From contig CAKONV010000002.1 of assembly GCA_934098295.1 (NCBI GenBank), positions 1 to 64,000 of the forward strand: 64,000 bases of DNA, given 5' to 3'. Source of the DNA: an uncultured Bacilli bacterium. GTDB taxonomy: Bacteria; Bacillota_I; Bacilli_A; ML615J-28; CAG-313. This document shows positions 9,899 through 19,570 of this stretch, in pieces. Each line of letters opens with the position of its first letter. Within the stretch, counting starts at the first letter, position 1. A program made the position numbers and the translations under genes. Below the pieces are notes generated by a model that was not told the DNA's origin, did not search any database, and saw nothing but the letters and a program-made list of their open reading frames with translations.

Positions 9899-12378
9899 TA
9901 TTTCACTCTCCTTGCGTTTTCTATTAATTCCGATACTTGAGGAGTTTCCCCAAATAAATATTCATCTGCTTTAACACATCTAAATTTGAATGGTTCAAAT
10001 CCGGTTACAACTGTAACTGATTTTAACATCATATTTTTTATTTGTCCTACAAAACCATTACCACTTGTTAAATCTAGGTAACTATCTGTTAAATCAATTC
10101 TTCTTTCGCCACCAATTAAATTAGCTTTTTCCATGTTGTTTAACTCTACAACCGAATTATTAACACCACCGCCATAAAAGGCCACAGCTACATTTATATA
10201 GGCTTTATTATCAGACCAATATAATTCATGGTTAGGACTACATTCATTGTATAAATAATTCTTAATTGGGAAAAATTTCTCAATATTTACTTCAACGGCG
10301 TATTGTTCACCAAGTGATGCTGCTAATGATGTAATATTTTCATTGATTAAGTCGCTTATATCTTCACCATCAGTAGTTTTAGGATTTTTATCAATTGTTT
10401 GATAATTGTAAAACTTAGTTTTACCGGTAATTTCTACATATACAGGATAAGAAATTCCTGAAACATTTGTAGCGTAAAAAGCTTCATAACCACTACTACC
10501 TGAAAACATTTGAGAAAGTAAGTCACTTATATATGATGGCGAACCACTATATAAGAAAGGTCCATTAAACAAAGTTTCAATACCAATACATGCTACATTA
10601 CTATTATAAAATAAAGTATCATTAATAGTCATTGTGCCTGCATAAGTATCTGGTATTTTACTAGCATTATTAAGTGCAGCTTGCAATTTTTCTAATGCCA
10701 TTTTCATCTTATCTTTACTTGCAAAATTAGCTAAAAGATAATCATTTAAAGTTTTATCACCAACACCATTTGTTTTTAAAAATTCACTAATTGTTAATCT
10801 AACATCGCTACCATCGCTTGTTGTAAAGCTGTTCATTTGTTCTTCATTTATTGAAACATATTCATTAGCACCAGTTGTTACTAAAAAGCATCTAGCATAA
10901 CTAATCATTGAATTATCGACTTTTAAATTTTTTGAGGAAAAACTTCTCAAAACATTTCTACCATTTGATAAACGAGAATTTTTAATAGTATTATTTTCAC
11001 CATAAACATCAACAACATTTCCTACAGTTTTTAATGTTTCCATGATACTACCAAAATCACAATTACGAACATTTAAATCATTAATAGTAATATTAGAACC
11101 ATCTAAATAAATTCCTGTATTATCTTGACCTAAAGCTTCAATTAGAGGCATATTATTATGATCACCAAGAGCATAAAATGGTAAAGGTCCACGATATAAA
11201 TCTTTCGCAGCAAGTTGAGGAATTTTTTGAACAGTTCCATCACTTGTTGTTATTTCAACAACCGATGTCGGGAAAGTTAAATTGTGAAAATTAATACTAT
11301 ACCCATTACCATACAAATCTTTTTGAACGTGAAGTCCGGCATATACTTTATCACTAATAGTTTTACTACCTGTTGTAGTAGCGTATTTATTCCATTGCTC
11401 AATATAATTTTTATTATAAGTTGTAACAAAAGAATAAATTTCATTTTTAAAATTAAAATCTTTTGTGTTAACATCATAGTTTCCAAAGCATAAAGTACTT
11501 TCATCTTTTAAAACAGGTTTACCATCTTTTAAAATAATATTACCATTATCATCAAATTGATAAGCATTATCTAGCGATTCAAATGATTTTCTTAAAACAA
11601 CTATTTCACCTTCGCTTGATTCATTAGTACAATATAGCAAATCATTATAACTATATACATTTATACCATCTTTTACAATGGTAAATGAAAATGTCGATGG
11701 ACTAGCTACTTCTTCATCACCTAAACTAAAGGTTATGAAAGCAGGCCCTGCCGAAGCATCTCTCGATAGTTTAATTGTTGATTTTTCTTTATCATATGTA
11801 ATATTATCAGAAATTTCCAACACTTGTAAATCATTAATTAATTCGCTAGGTAGTACTTTTATTTGTAGAGGAATTTCAGCATCTACTTTTTCATTGTTTA
11901 CTAAGTCAGTATCACCATAGTATATAACTGGATCAATATTGCTACTTGATGTTTTTGATAATGTACTAACTAAAATAGCGCCATTATCATAGATAATTCC
12001 CGTCATACTTTTTGTTACGTTACCTTTTTCATTGGAGCAAGTAATTGTAACTTCACCAACAGTTAAAGGTTTCAAATAATAAGTGTCTTTAATTTTTTCT
12101 ATTTCAGCATGAAGATCTTCTTCTAAATTTTTGTTTTTAATACTCCATATCAAAGTTGTTTCTTTAGTAGCAACTGTATTACGTTGATTAACACCAACCG
12201 CTTTTAATTCATATTTAGAACCTTCAGAAATTTTAAATCCTTCAACATCATCATAATCCCATTTTATTGCAACAATATCAGGGTCGACATAATTATATGT
12301 TGTATTAATAGTTACAACCCCTAATAAAGTTATCACAAATGGCACTAATAACAAAATTATTAAATTTTTCTTAGTCAT
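9898..12378 (-). CDS. Large exported protein with Ig-like and beta-helix-like regions
   Basis: This 826-residue protein has one N-terminal membrane segment (residues about 5-24) and a long extracellular part. Residues about 30-240 look like Ig-like beta domains. Around 400-520 there is a run of short turns rich in Asn, Asp and Gly (DGSNITINDLNVRNC, then GENNTIKNS), typical of right-handed parallel beta-helices of the pectate-lyase type. No polysaccharide-lyase catalytic residues could be picked out. The gene directly follows an ABC permease, and its ATG is adjacent to that gene's stop, so the protein may be the extracytoplasmic partner of the exporter. The ribosome site is a weak GGTGA, suggesting translational coupling. 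A polysaccharide- or protein-binding role is possible but unproven. Confidence 0.7.
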   Translation of the reverse strand: MTKKNLIILLLVPFVITLLGVVTINTTYNYVDPDIVAIKWDYDDVEGFKISEGSKYELKAVGVNQRNTVATKETTLIWSIKNKNLEEDLHAEIEKIKDTYYLKPLTVGEVTITCSNEKGNVTKSMTGIIYDNGAILVSTLSKTSSSNIDPVIYYGDTDLVNNEKVDAEIPLQIKVLPSELINDLQVLEISDNITYDKEKSTIKLSRDASAGPAFITFSLGDEEVASPSTFSFTIVKDGINVYSYNDLLYCTNESSEGEIVVLRKSFESLDNAYQFDDNGNIILKDGKPVLKDESTLCFGNYDVNTKDFNFKNEIYSFVTTYNKNYIEQWNKYATTTGSKTISDKVYAGLHVQKDLYGNGYSINFHNLTFPTSVVEITTSDGTVQKIPQLAAKDLYRGPLPFYALGDHNNMPLIEALGQDNTGIYLDGSNITINDLNVRNCDFGSIMETLKTVGNVVDVYGENNTIKNSRLSNGRNVLRSFSSKNLKVDNSMISYARCFLVTTGANEYVSINEEQMNSFTTSDGSDVRLTISEFLKTNGVGDKTLNDYLLANFASKDKMKMALEKLQAALNNASKIPDTYAGTMTINDTLFYNSNVACIGIETLFNGPFLYSGSPSYISDLLSQMFSGSSGYEAFYATNVSGISYPVYVEITGKTKFYNYQTIDKNPKTTDGEDISDLINENITSLAASLGEQYAVEVNIEKFFPIKNYLYNECSPNHELYWSDNKAYINVAVAFYGGGVNNSVVELNNMEKANLIGGERRIDLTDSYLDLTSGNGFVGQIKNMMLKSVTVVTGFEPFKFRCVKADEYLFGETPQVSELIENARRVK

Positions 12379-13971
12379 CTAGTTCACCATATCTAATTCC
12401 ATAAATAATGAATTAGCCTTTTTCATTAAATATAAAGCAATCGGTAAACCAAATAAGACAATTACTAGTCCACCAAGTAAACAAGCAACATATATAGATA
12501 CTTTAAAGTATGAAAATACGCAAGTAACTAAAAAGAAAATTAATGGTACAAGGTAAGAATATAAATTAGAAAGATATGTGGAACGTGGTTTTTTATGTCT
12601 AACACATAATTCTTCTTTTAAACTAACTATGTCAAAAACAACAAGTAATAATTCAACTAAAAATATTCCAAAGAAGAACACTTTAAAATTAATAACACCA
12701 CCTATTAAAAGCACCAAAAATGTTATTAAAAGCGATGCTGAAGACATAATAAATGGAATAATAATTTTTATGAAAATTTGTTTAGAATATTTTATGGGTA
12801 TAGTTTTCATAACTTTAATTGTAGCATGTTCCATAGATATATATTGGTTAGCTCCTTGAGCAATAATAACAGTAAAAAGCATTAAAATCACAATATCTAA
12901 TAAACTAATAAAGTTAGGAACCATTGCTGTATAATAAGCAAAGGTACCATTGGTAAAAATTTGATTTAGCGCCTTAATAACCAAATATACTAAGAAAGGT
13001 TGTACAATTAAAAGTCCCGTAAATGATAGTGAATAATTATCATTTTTAACAAGAATCATAATTTCTTTTTTTACTAAAGCCTTAGTAACAGTCGTAAGTT
13101 TAGCTTCTTTTACTTTTGTTTTAGGTTTAGCATAAACAGAAATATTTCGAACATAATTAAAAGCAAAAATAGCAATAGATGTTCCAATCACAAATGTACC
13201 AATAGCAATTGATAAATATAATAACAATTGGCTAATTCGTAAATCAACTACAAAAGAAATAAGAAATTTAATTGGTATTTCATACCTTTGAATATTTTTT
13301 ACCTTTTCAATTGTTGTTGTTGTAAACAAAGCATTAATATTTCCACCAGCAATCATGTTCATGAATAAGTTCAATATTTTAGCATAAACGATACATCCAA
13401 TAAATAAGACAATTAAAATTAAAATAAATTTTACAATCAAATGTCTGCTTAAGAATTTTTTACCAAGCCAATATGGATAAACAAATAATAAAGCTATGCC
13501 AATTTCAAACAAAAAAGTGAAAACTGGATAAAACAATCCTAAATAATAGAACCAAATTCCTTTACCAATAATTCTAGCATAGGCTATAAATAAAGGATAT
13601 ATAAAGGCAAAACTTGTCGCATAGTGAGAAAAAAACAAGAAAACAAGTTTTGATAAAATTATGGAACTATTAGGAATTGGATGTACTGACAATTGTTCAA
13701 TATCTTTTTCATTAAAGAATAATTTATTAGCCCTTACAATTCCAGAAATAATTAATATTATCGAAATTATGAAAAGAAATAAATTCATATAAGCTAGCGG
13801 TGCATCTTGAAAATCTTTAATTTTTTTCAAAATTGTACAAAATAAAAATACTTCAACACCTATGAAAAAGATAAAAAAGATAATTTTAAATATTCCAGCA
13901 ATTATTTTTGATGTAGTAGATTTTCCATGTCCAAACATCAATTTAAAATCTTTGTATAAAAGTGTTAACAT
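12379..13971 (-). CDS. ABC exporter permease, ~530-residue polytopic family
   Basis: This 530-residue protein has about 12 hydrophobic segments. Two internal stretches, LSVHPIP near residue 95 and MKTIPIKYSKQI near 385, resemble the coupling segments of large ABC-2 export permeases (the putative ABC exporter family). The permease at 33685-35256 has the same length and the equivalent segments, so they are distant paralogues. The ATPase gene ends 4 bp upstream, so the two form one transporter. The substrate is unknown; the operon suggests a surface polymer, protein or lipid needed by the exported proteins. The start is supported by a GGAGG site. Confidence 0.8.
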   Translation of the reverse strand: MLTLLYKDFKLMFGHGKSTTSKIIAGIFKIIFFIFFIGVEVFLFCTILKKIKDFQDAPLAYMNLFLFIISIILIISGIVRANKLFFNEKDIEQLSVHPIPNSSIILSKLVFLFFSHYATSFAFIYPLFIAYARIIGKGIWFYYLGLFYPVFTFLFEIGIALLFVYPYWLGKKFLSRHLIVKFILILIVLFIGCIVYAKILNLFMNMIAGGNINALFTTTTIEKVKNIQRYEIPIKFLISFVVDLRISQLLLYLSIAIGTFVIGTSIAIFAFNYVRNISVYAKPKTKVKEAKLTTVTKALVKKEIMILVKNDNYSLSFTGLLIVQPFLVYLVIKALNQIFTNGTFAYYTAMVPNFISLLDIVILMLFTVIIAQGANQYISMEHATIKVMKTIPIKYSKQIFIKIIIPFIMSSASLLITFLVLLIGGVINFKVFFFGIFLVELLLVVFDIVSLKEELCVRHKKPRSTYLSNLYSYLVPLIFFLVTCVFSYFKVSIYVACLLGGLVIVLFGLPIALYLMKKANSLFMELDMVN

Positions 13972-13975
13972 CTAT

Positions 13976-14713
13976 TTAACCTCCGTATGTATCTAAGAAA
14001 ATACGTGAAAGTTGAAGACGTTTATTTGGATCTTTATTTAAATCGATTAAAACTTGTACAATACCATTATTAATAATAGCTACACGGTCACAAATTTTTG
14101 ATACAAAATCTATATTATGGCTCGTAACAAAAACCGTATTTCCATGATTAGCATATTCTCTCATCATCTTTTTCAATTCTTCAACGGCCATAATATCAAG
14201 TCCTACGGTTGGTTCATCTAAAATCCAAATTTTAGGACTGTGAAGTAGGGAAGCGGCAAGGCACAATTTTTGTTTCATACCATGTGAATAATCAGCAATT
14301 TGATTGTTTAACTCTTCTAAATTTAATTGTAATCTGTTGCATAAATATTTGTAATTATTTTTGAATTCACCTTCTGATAAACCATAAATCGAAGCTATAA
14401 ATTCTAGATAATCTAATCCTGTCATTTCTTCATAACAAGTGGGTTCACTAGCAACATATCCATATGAATATTTAGCTTCTAAAGGATTTTTACGAATATC
14501 AAAACCATCAACTAGTATTGTACCTTTATCAAATTTTTTAGCACCAATCATACAATCAATAGTAGTAGATTTACCAACACCATTACGGCCAATAAATCCA
14601 ATTAATTCACCTTCAATAACTTCAAGGTTAATGCCTTTTAAAACTTGCTTTTTGCCATAAGACTTGTATAAATCTTTAATTGATATCGAAATTTTAACTT
14701 CTTCATTTGCCAT
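13976..14713 (-). CDS. ABC transporter ATP-binding protein of the surface locus
   Basis: This 245-residue cytoplasmic ATPase has Walker A GRNGVGKST, signature YSHGMKQK, Walker B IWILDEPTVGLD and the switch histidine in VTSHN. This is the CcmA/NatA-like class that partners ABC-2 permeases. The signature begins YSHG rather than LSGG, as in the second exporter ATPase of this window (35249-35962), which suggests the two sets share ancestry. The start overlaps the last base of the preceding gene and has an AGGAGG site. It powers the permease encoded next. Confidence 0.9.
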   Translation of the reverse strand: MANEEVKISISIKDLYKSYGKKQVLKGINLEVIEGELIGFIGRNGVGKSTTIDCMIGAKKFDKGTILVDGFDIRKNPLEAKYSYGYVASEPTCYEEMTGLDYLEFIASIYGLSEGEFKNNYKYLCNRLQLNLEELNNQIADYSHGMKQKLCLAASLLHSPKIWILDEPTVGLDIMAVEELKKMMREYANHGNTVFVTSHNIDFVSKICDRVAIINNGIVQVLIDLNKDPNKRLQLSRIFLDTYGG

Positions 14714-15972
14714 TATGGCCTCCTAACTCTAATAAACCACATTACATATTTGCTTGCGACCTTTTTCAACAAATATTTAGAGTCACAAGTCATGCACGTA
14801 TAAACGTTTTTCTTCTCATCAAGAGTCTTTGATTTGCATATAGGACAATAATTACTGTAAATATTTTTATCAGCGATTATTTCCTCGAATTTTGAATCAA
14901 TCCACATACCTATTAAATCTTCTTCAGAAAGTTTTTTGGTATTTAATTGCTTTTTAGTTTTGCTATCATATAGATCCCATAAGGTGACTATCTCATCTGT
15001 TTCTTGACTAAAGTCACCAGTTTCTATATCAATTTTTCTTTCAATGCTGCACTCTAAATTATGAGAAGCTTTTGCGCTTTTACATTTAATGTTTAAACTA
15101 ATTATGGGCTTATCAGTATTCATATTCAAGTCTACAACATAATCTTTATAATTAAAACATAAATTATTGAAATCTTTAGAATTCGAAGAATCAATTTCAA
15201 ATTCTCTTTTTCTAAAGTTTTTCAAAACTAACATATAACAATAATATTTAAAATCTTCTACCGCAACTTTTTTATCAACATAATGTATAAATTTTTTATA
15301 AAACTTAAAACAATAATTATATAATTTGTTTTTTAATAATATATTTGTTGGTTCAATTTTTCGTAAATTTAAGTTACATTTTTTTATTTGTTTATAAAAA
15401 TAAGTATTTTTTATAAAGGTAATTTTTCTAATTTGATTATTAATTACTTTTAATGCTTCGGTCACATCAGTTGAACTTATCAATTCTTCATCTTTACCAA
15501 AGGTAGGTAATAGTGAAATGTAAAAGTCATTGTAAGTATTTAACTCATCAGATATTAAATTGATTAGCATACCAATAAAAATATTTTCATAAATTTTTAT
15601 TTCATCAATGTGTTCATGATAATATACATTTTCGGGAACCATTTGATAGTCTTTTTCTTTCCATAATCTAGCATCCTTAAAAACCATTTGAAAAGAATCA
15701 TTTTCAATATGGCCAGCAAGATCAGCTCTTATAAGTTCATCCTTATCCATACTTGTAATCTTTGGATTCATAATTATAGTAATTATTACACTTAAAACAA
15801 AAGAGATTTCACCAAAAAATTCACTATCTTTTTTATAAGAAACATCTTGTAATGAACCAATTTTAAATTTTAATAATTTGTCATACATTTCAGCAAGTGA
15901 AGAAAAACTATTTTGGTATTCATTTAAACTTGTTATAGTTTCCTTTAAATTTGCTTCTTCAATTATTCTCAT
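14713..15972 (-). CDS. McrC/DUF2357-like partner protein with C-terminal zinc ribbon
   Basis: The product is 419 residues, soluble and Lys/Asn-rich. Its middle (about 165-230), with the block IEPTNILLKNKLYNYC, resembles the helical part of DUF2357/McrC-type proteins that partner McrB-like ATPases. The gene begins 2 bp after such an ATPase, which supports the reading. The C-terminus has a zinc ribbon with C376-x2-C379 and C393-x2-C396. I could not find a convincing PD-(D/E)xK nuclease motif, so restriction activity is doubtful. The start has a weak ribosome site, consistent with coupling to the ATPase gene. The family assignment is tentative; an unrelated adaptor with a zinc ribbon is possible. 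Confidence 0.45.
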   Translation of the reverse strand: MRIIEEANLKETITSLNEYQNSFSSLAEMYDKLLKFKIGSLQDVSYKKDSEFFGEISFVLSVIITIIMNPKITSMDKDELIRADLAGHIENDSFQMVFKDARLWKEKDYQMVPENVYYHEHIDEIKIYENIFIGMLINLISDELNTYNDFYISLLPTFGKDEELISSTDVTEALKVINNQIRKITFIKNTYFYKQIKKCNLNLRKIEPTNILLKNKLYNYCFKFYKKFIHYVDKKVAVEDFKYYCYMLVLKNFRKREFEIDSSNSKDFNNLCFNYKDYVVDLNMNTDKPIISLNIKCKSAKASHNLECSIERKIDIETGDFSQETDEIVTLWDLYDSKTKKQLNTKKLSEEDLIGMWIDSKFEEIIADKNIYSNYCPICKSKTLDEKKNVYTCMTCDSKYLLKKVASKYVMWFIRVRRP

Positions 15973-15974
15973 AA

Positions 15975-17738
15975 TTATAATCTTCTAATTATAGTTTCAA
16001 TCGTTTTTTCACTACGTACTAAAACGCCTTTTCCATAAGTTTTTTCAATTAAGCTTAATAATTCTTTTAAAGCGCCTCTAACATATTCTTCAAAACGTCC
16101 TTCTAATTTGCTAATTACTTTTCTTGAAATTAAGAAATCGATAGCTTCTTCTTTTTTACCGCCACATTCAACGTATACTGGTACTAATTCATCAATTTGA
16201 TTTTGGATACGGTTACCGAATGTTACATCAAATTGTTCATTAATATAATCAGCAATTACATTTAATTTATCATAATCAGCTTTTGTCATTTGATTTTCAG
16301 TTTTATCTTTAGCAGTTTGATATAATTCTTTTAACTTAGACTGACTAAGCTTAATAGGAGCTACATCTTCTTTAACTGTAAATGCTTCATTACGAGTTTC
16401 AAAATCCATTGTTATAGCACGGTCATATACTTTATCAGTAATTGTAAATGTTGAATCATCTTTATTAGCAGTACCAACAAAATATGAGTTTTCAGGAATA
16501 TTTAAGATACCTCCCATTAATTTTGCAGGTGGAATGAAATTAAATGGTAATTGCATTAACTTAATGTTCCATTCGTTAACAGGGTATTCCAATACTGATA
16601 GGAAATCGGCAAAATAGTATTCGACACGGGAAATATTCATTTCATCTAATACATAAATATGAATCATATCAGGATTATAATTTCCATGATACATTGCAAG
16701 TAAGAAATCTGTCTCACTATAAGTTTTAGAGAAGTCATTAAAGTAACCAATTAAATTAGTTTTATCTCTCCAAGTAGCTTGAACAGGAACAAACAATAAG
16801 TTAGCTCCTACAAATTCAGCAAAATATCTTGGTAATGAAGATTTTCCAGTACCAGAAAGGCCTTCAAGAATCATGAAATGTGATGCCGCAAAACTACTTA
16901 CAAAGAATCTTATTGTTTCAACATCAAAGTATAATTTTTCTTTTTTAGCTAAATAATTTCTAAATTTAGTACATAATTCTTCTAGACTTACATCATCAGT
17001 TTCAAACTTATCAACTATAAAGCCATCATATTGAACATCAATTCTAGATAAAGAAGGGAATACTTTTTCTCTATCATCTAACTCTTCAGCTTGTCTTAAA
17101 ACACCACCAGTAGTCGCAGCAGAAGCTACTGTTGTTGCTGAATCTACATCAAAGTTATCTTTAATATCATCAACAACATCATCTTCTTCATTATCATCTA
17201 AAATTGGAAGATTGTTCTTATTGAAAAATCTAAATGGCTTATCTACCATAACAAAGTTTACAACAAATAATAAGATACCAGCAATTAAAGCAGCAATACC
17301 AAAACTAATAATAGCTGCTATTCCCATAGCTAGTCCTACAAATTTTAAATGAGCACTAATAGGTTCTTTTGCTACAGCATCAATTAATATAGCCAATCCA
17401 AATGATAATAATAAGCAAACAGCAAGTGTTGCAAAATATACTAAAAACATTTTTGCGCTATATGCTTTTTTATTATTTATAACTGCGTATCTAATTTCAT
17501 AAATAATTGCCGCAACAAATAAAATACTATAAATTGCTACTAAAAGTAGAAAAATAAATAAGAATTTTCCACCTTCAAAATTTTCATTATTAAAGCCAAA
17601 TAAATCTACAGCAAATTTTTGAATTACATTGCTGCGAGATGCCGCCATACAGTATCCTGTGAATAAGAACACAAATGCATACAAGAATGCTACTGATAAA
17701 GCTATAAGATTTTTTCTTGTAAAATAAGGTTTTGTCAT
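15975..17738 (-). CDS. Membrane-tethered McrB-like (AAA_5) ATPase
   Basis: This 587-residue protein has about four membrane segments in residues 10-165, an acidic linker (about 180-200) and a C-terminal AAA+ domain from about 265. Walker A is GLSGTGKSS (293-301), Walker B is VLDEMN (363-368), and a sensor-1-like VGTANKDD and an arginine-finger-like DRAITMDF follow. The block NISRVEYYFADFLSVLE after Walker B is typical of dynein-related/McrB-type ATPases rather than ABC or Clp types. McrB proteins are normally soluble and restrict DNA; here the ATPase is held at the membrane inside a surface-protein operon. It probably drives an assembly or remodelling step with the following gene's product. 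The start has a good AAGGAG site. Confidence 0.8.
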   Translation of the reverse strand: MTKPYFTRKNLIALSVAFLYAFVFLFTGYCMAASRSNVIQKFAVDLFGFNNENFEGGKFLFIFLLLVAIYSILFVAAIIYEIRYAVINNKKAYSAKMFLVYFATLAVCLLLSFGLAILIDAVAKEPISAHLKFVGLAMGIAAIISFGIAALIAGILLFVVNFVMVDKPFRFFNKNNLPILDDNEEDDVVDDIKDNFDVDSATTVASAATTGGVLRQAEELDDREKVFPSLSRIDVQYDGFIVDKFETDDVSLEELCTKFRNYLAKKEKLYFDVETIRFFVSSFAASHFMILEGLSGTGKSSLPRYFAEFVGANLLFVPVQATWRDKTNLIGYFNDFSKTYSETDFLLAMYHGNYNPDMIHIYVLDEMNISRVEYYFADFLSVLEYPVNEWNIKLMQLPFNFIPPAKLMGGILNIPENSYFVGTANKDDSTFTITDKVYDRAITMDFETRNEAFTVKEDVAPIKLSQSKLKELYQTAKDKTENQMTKADYDKLNVIADYINEQFDVTFGNRIQNQIDELVPVYVECGGKKEEAIDFLISRKVISKLEGRFEEYVRGALKELLSLIEKTYGKGVLVRSEKTIETIIRRL

Positions 17739-17760
17739 ATTTTTAACTCCTTCATTACTC

Positions 17761-18741
17761 CTAAATTTTTATTTCATCAACAGACGAAATTTCCCCCTGC
17801 TGAATAATAGTTTTAATCATTACTTTTTTTGATTTCTCTCTATATTCATCGTTATTTATATCACTTTTTATAACATTAGATTCATCGATAAAGTGATATT
17901 CATATTCGTGATAATATATTTTAACTTCCCCTATCATTGGCGAAGCAATATTAATTGCTTCTTTTATTTTTTCTGTTCTTTCCTTTAACTTTTTATTTAT
18001 TTGTTTTGTGTTAATATCTATTACTATAAAGCATAAAAGAATAGATATTGTAGTAATTATGCCTAACAATGATTGTAAAAATAACACAACTATTCCTATC
18101 TTTTTTGCTCTTTTACCATTATATATTCCAACAAGTTCATCAAAGCTTGGAAAATATTGATCGTTTTTTAATGAACCACCATTGGCATCACCACGCATAA
18201 CGTAAGTTCCATCATCATTAATACCAACAATTCTATGAATAATATTTTTCTTTACAATTGGGTTATAGTAACAAACTACATCATATAATTTAACATCATC
18301 TTTGTTATTAATCTTTTTTATTGTAATAATATCACCACCATCAAATTGATAGGACATTCTAACATCATCACTATTAAAAAGATATTCATTACTTTTGTTT
18401 TTAGCACTCATTGATCCTGACGCCACGACTATATAAGCATTAGAATCAAGCATGGTAACATTACCGTGTATTTTATTTATAAGTGTAAAAATAAATAATG
18501 GAACAATTAATATTATAAGAAGACAAAACAAACTATAATTTATAATTTTTAATATTTTTTTAATTTTAATATTTTTCTTATTACGCTCTATTATTAATCT
18601 ATCAATTAGTTCTATATCATATTTTCCATCAGTTATTCCTTTAATTTCTTGTTTTTTATAATAATGAAAAAGGACACCAAAGCATAGTATAAATACAATA
18701 TTAAAAGCGATAGATATTAATACTGATATTGATAATAACAT
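17761..18741 (-). CDS. SipW-like (ER-type) signal peptidase I
   Basis: This 326-residue protein has N-terminal membrane segments (about 1-27 and 68-92) and one after the catalytic part (about 215-243). The catalytic serine lies in SGSMS (S110). Where ordinary bacterial LepB enzymes have lysine, this has NIIHRIVGI with H169, followed by MRGDAN with D185. This is the Ser-His-Asp pattern of SipW/Sec11-type signal peptidases, which in Bacillus process TasA and YqxM. Immediately upstream are three genes for proteins with TasA-like signal segments, the likely substrates. The C-terminal cytoplasmic tail of about 80 residues is longer than usual. The ribosome site is weak, suggesting coupling to the gene 17 bp before it. 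Confidence 0.85.
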   Translation of the reverse strand: MLLSISVLISIAFNIVFILCFGVLFHYYKKQEIKGITDGKYDIELIDRLIIERNKKNIKIKKILKIINYSLFCLLIILIVPLFIFTLINKIHGNVTMLDSNAYIVVASGSMSAKNKSNEYLFNSDDVRMSYQFDGGDIITIKKINNKDDVKLYDVVCYYNPIVKKNIIHRIVGINDDGTYVMRGDANGGSLKNDQYFPSFDELVGIYNGKRAKKIGIVVLFLQSLLGIITTISILLCFIVIDINTKQINKKLKERTEKIKEAINIASPMIGEVKIYYHEYEYHFIDESNVIKSDINNDEYREKSKKVMIKTIIQQGEISSVDEIKI

Positions 18742-18758
18742 AATTAGTATTTAATCTT

Positions 18759-19559
18759 TTACTTGATTTTTGCAGTAATTGTTAAATTAAATTGTGGAGC
18801 ATCAATTGATGTGTTATAATTGTCAGGATCATCTACACCAAATTGATATCCATAAACTAATGCTCTAAATTCTTCTAATTCAGCCTTAGCCTCGTTTGAA
18901 TCATACTCTTCATCACTTAGTTCATCGAAATAAATTCCAGGATTTTTTCCACCAAAGGTTGCTCCCCATTTAAATTCAATAACATATTCAAACTTTAAAT
19001 CATTAGTAGTATTTTCGACAGCAGTAAGACCAGCACCTTCTTTTAAAGAAACGATTGATGTAGCACAAGTTGGGGTTTCTATGTATCCTTTATTAACTGC
19101 TTTTACTATTCCCGCTGGTAAATTTAGTTTAAATTCAACTCTACTTAAAATTTCTTTAGGAGAAATAACTCCTCTAATAATCATTTTAAGTGATTCGGGT
19201 CCACTTTCACTTTCTCCATAATGAATTCTTCCAGTAGTATCACTAGCCTTGGGTTCAAAAACAAAAGAAAATCCCGATAATTTATCCAAGTCACCAACTT
19301 TTACTTCTACTTCACTCCATGTATCTGTTGCTTCATCATATACTTCAACAACTTTATAAATCTCTAATTCTTTAAACTCTAGATTGGAATCCGTAAAGAT
19401 ATCTATATTTACATTTCCTTGAGAATTATGTTTAATTCCCGTTGACATCATCCATGTAGCGAGTCCAGTTACAATTAACGCAATCGCACCAAAGATAACA
19501 GAACCAAATGTTATTATTCGTCTTCTATACAGACCCCTAGTAATTTTTCTACTTTTCAT
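18759..19559 (-). CDS. TasA/camelysin-like exported protein C
   Basis: This 266-residue exported protein begins with an unusually basic N-terminus (several Arg/Lys in the first 15 residues). A hydrophobic segment ends in VTGLATWMMSTG, and QGNVNIDIFTD follows, matching the signal and first strand of TasA-type matrix proteins. The body is acidic and beta-rich and contains EFKWGATFGGKNPGIYF, a motif shared with proteins A and B. It lies 11 bp after protein B and 17 bp before the SipW-like peptidase. By analogy it is a peptidase-processed fibre or matrix subunit. Overall identity to known TasA looks low, so the assignment rests on signal pattern and neighbourhood. Confidence 0.7.
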   Translation of the reverse strand: MKSRKITRGLYRRRIITFGSVIFGAIALIVTGLATWMMSTGIKHNSQGNVNIDIFTDSNLEFKELEIYKVVEVYDEATDTWSEVEVKVGDLDKLSGFSFVFEPKASDTTGRIHYGESESGPESLKMIIRGVISPKEILSRVEFKLNLPAGIVKAVNKGYIETPTCATSIVSLKEGAGLTAVENTTNDLKFEYVIEFKWGATFGGKNPGIYFDELSDEEYDSNEAKAELEEFRALVYGYQFGVDDPDNYNTSIDAPQFNLTITAKIK

Positions 19560-19570
19560 ATTTTCACCGC

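Noticed and set aside
9898..12378. Pectate lyase or other polysaccharide lyase
   Set aside because: Beta-helix-like turns are visible but no catalytic motif could be identified.
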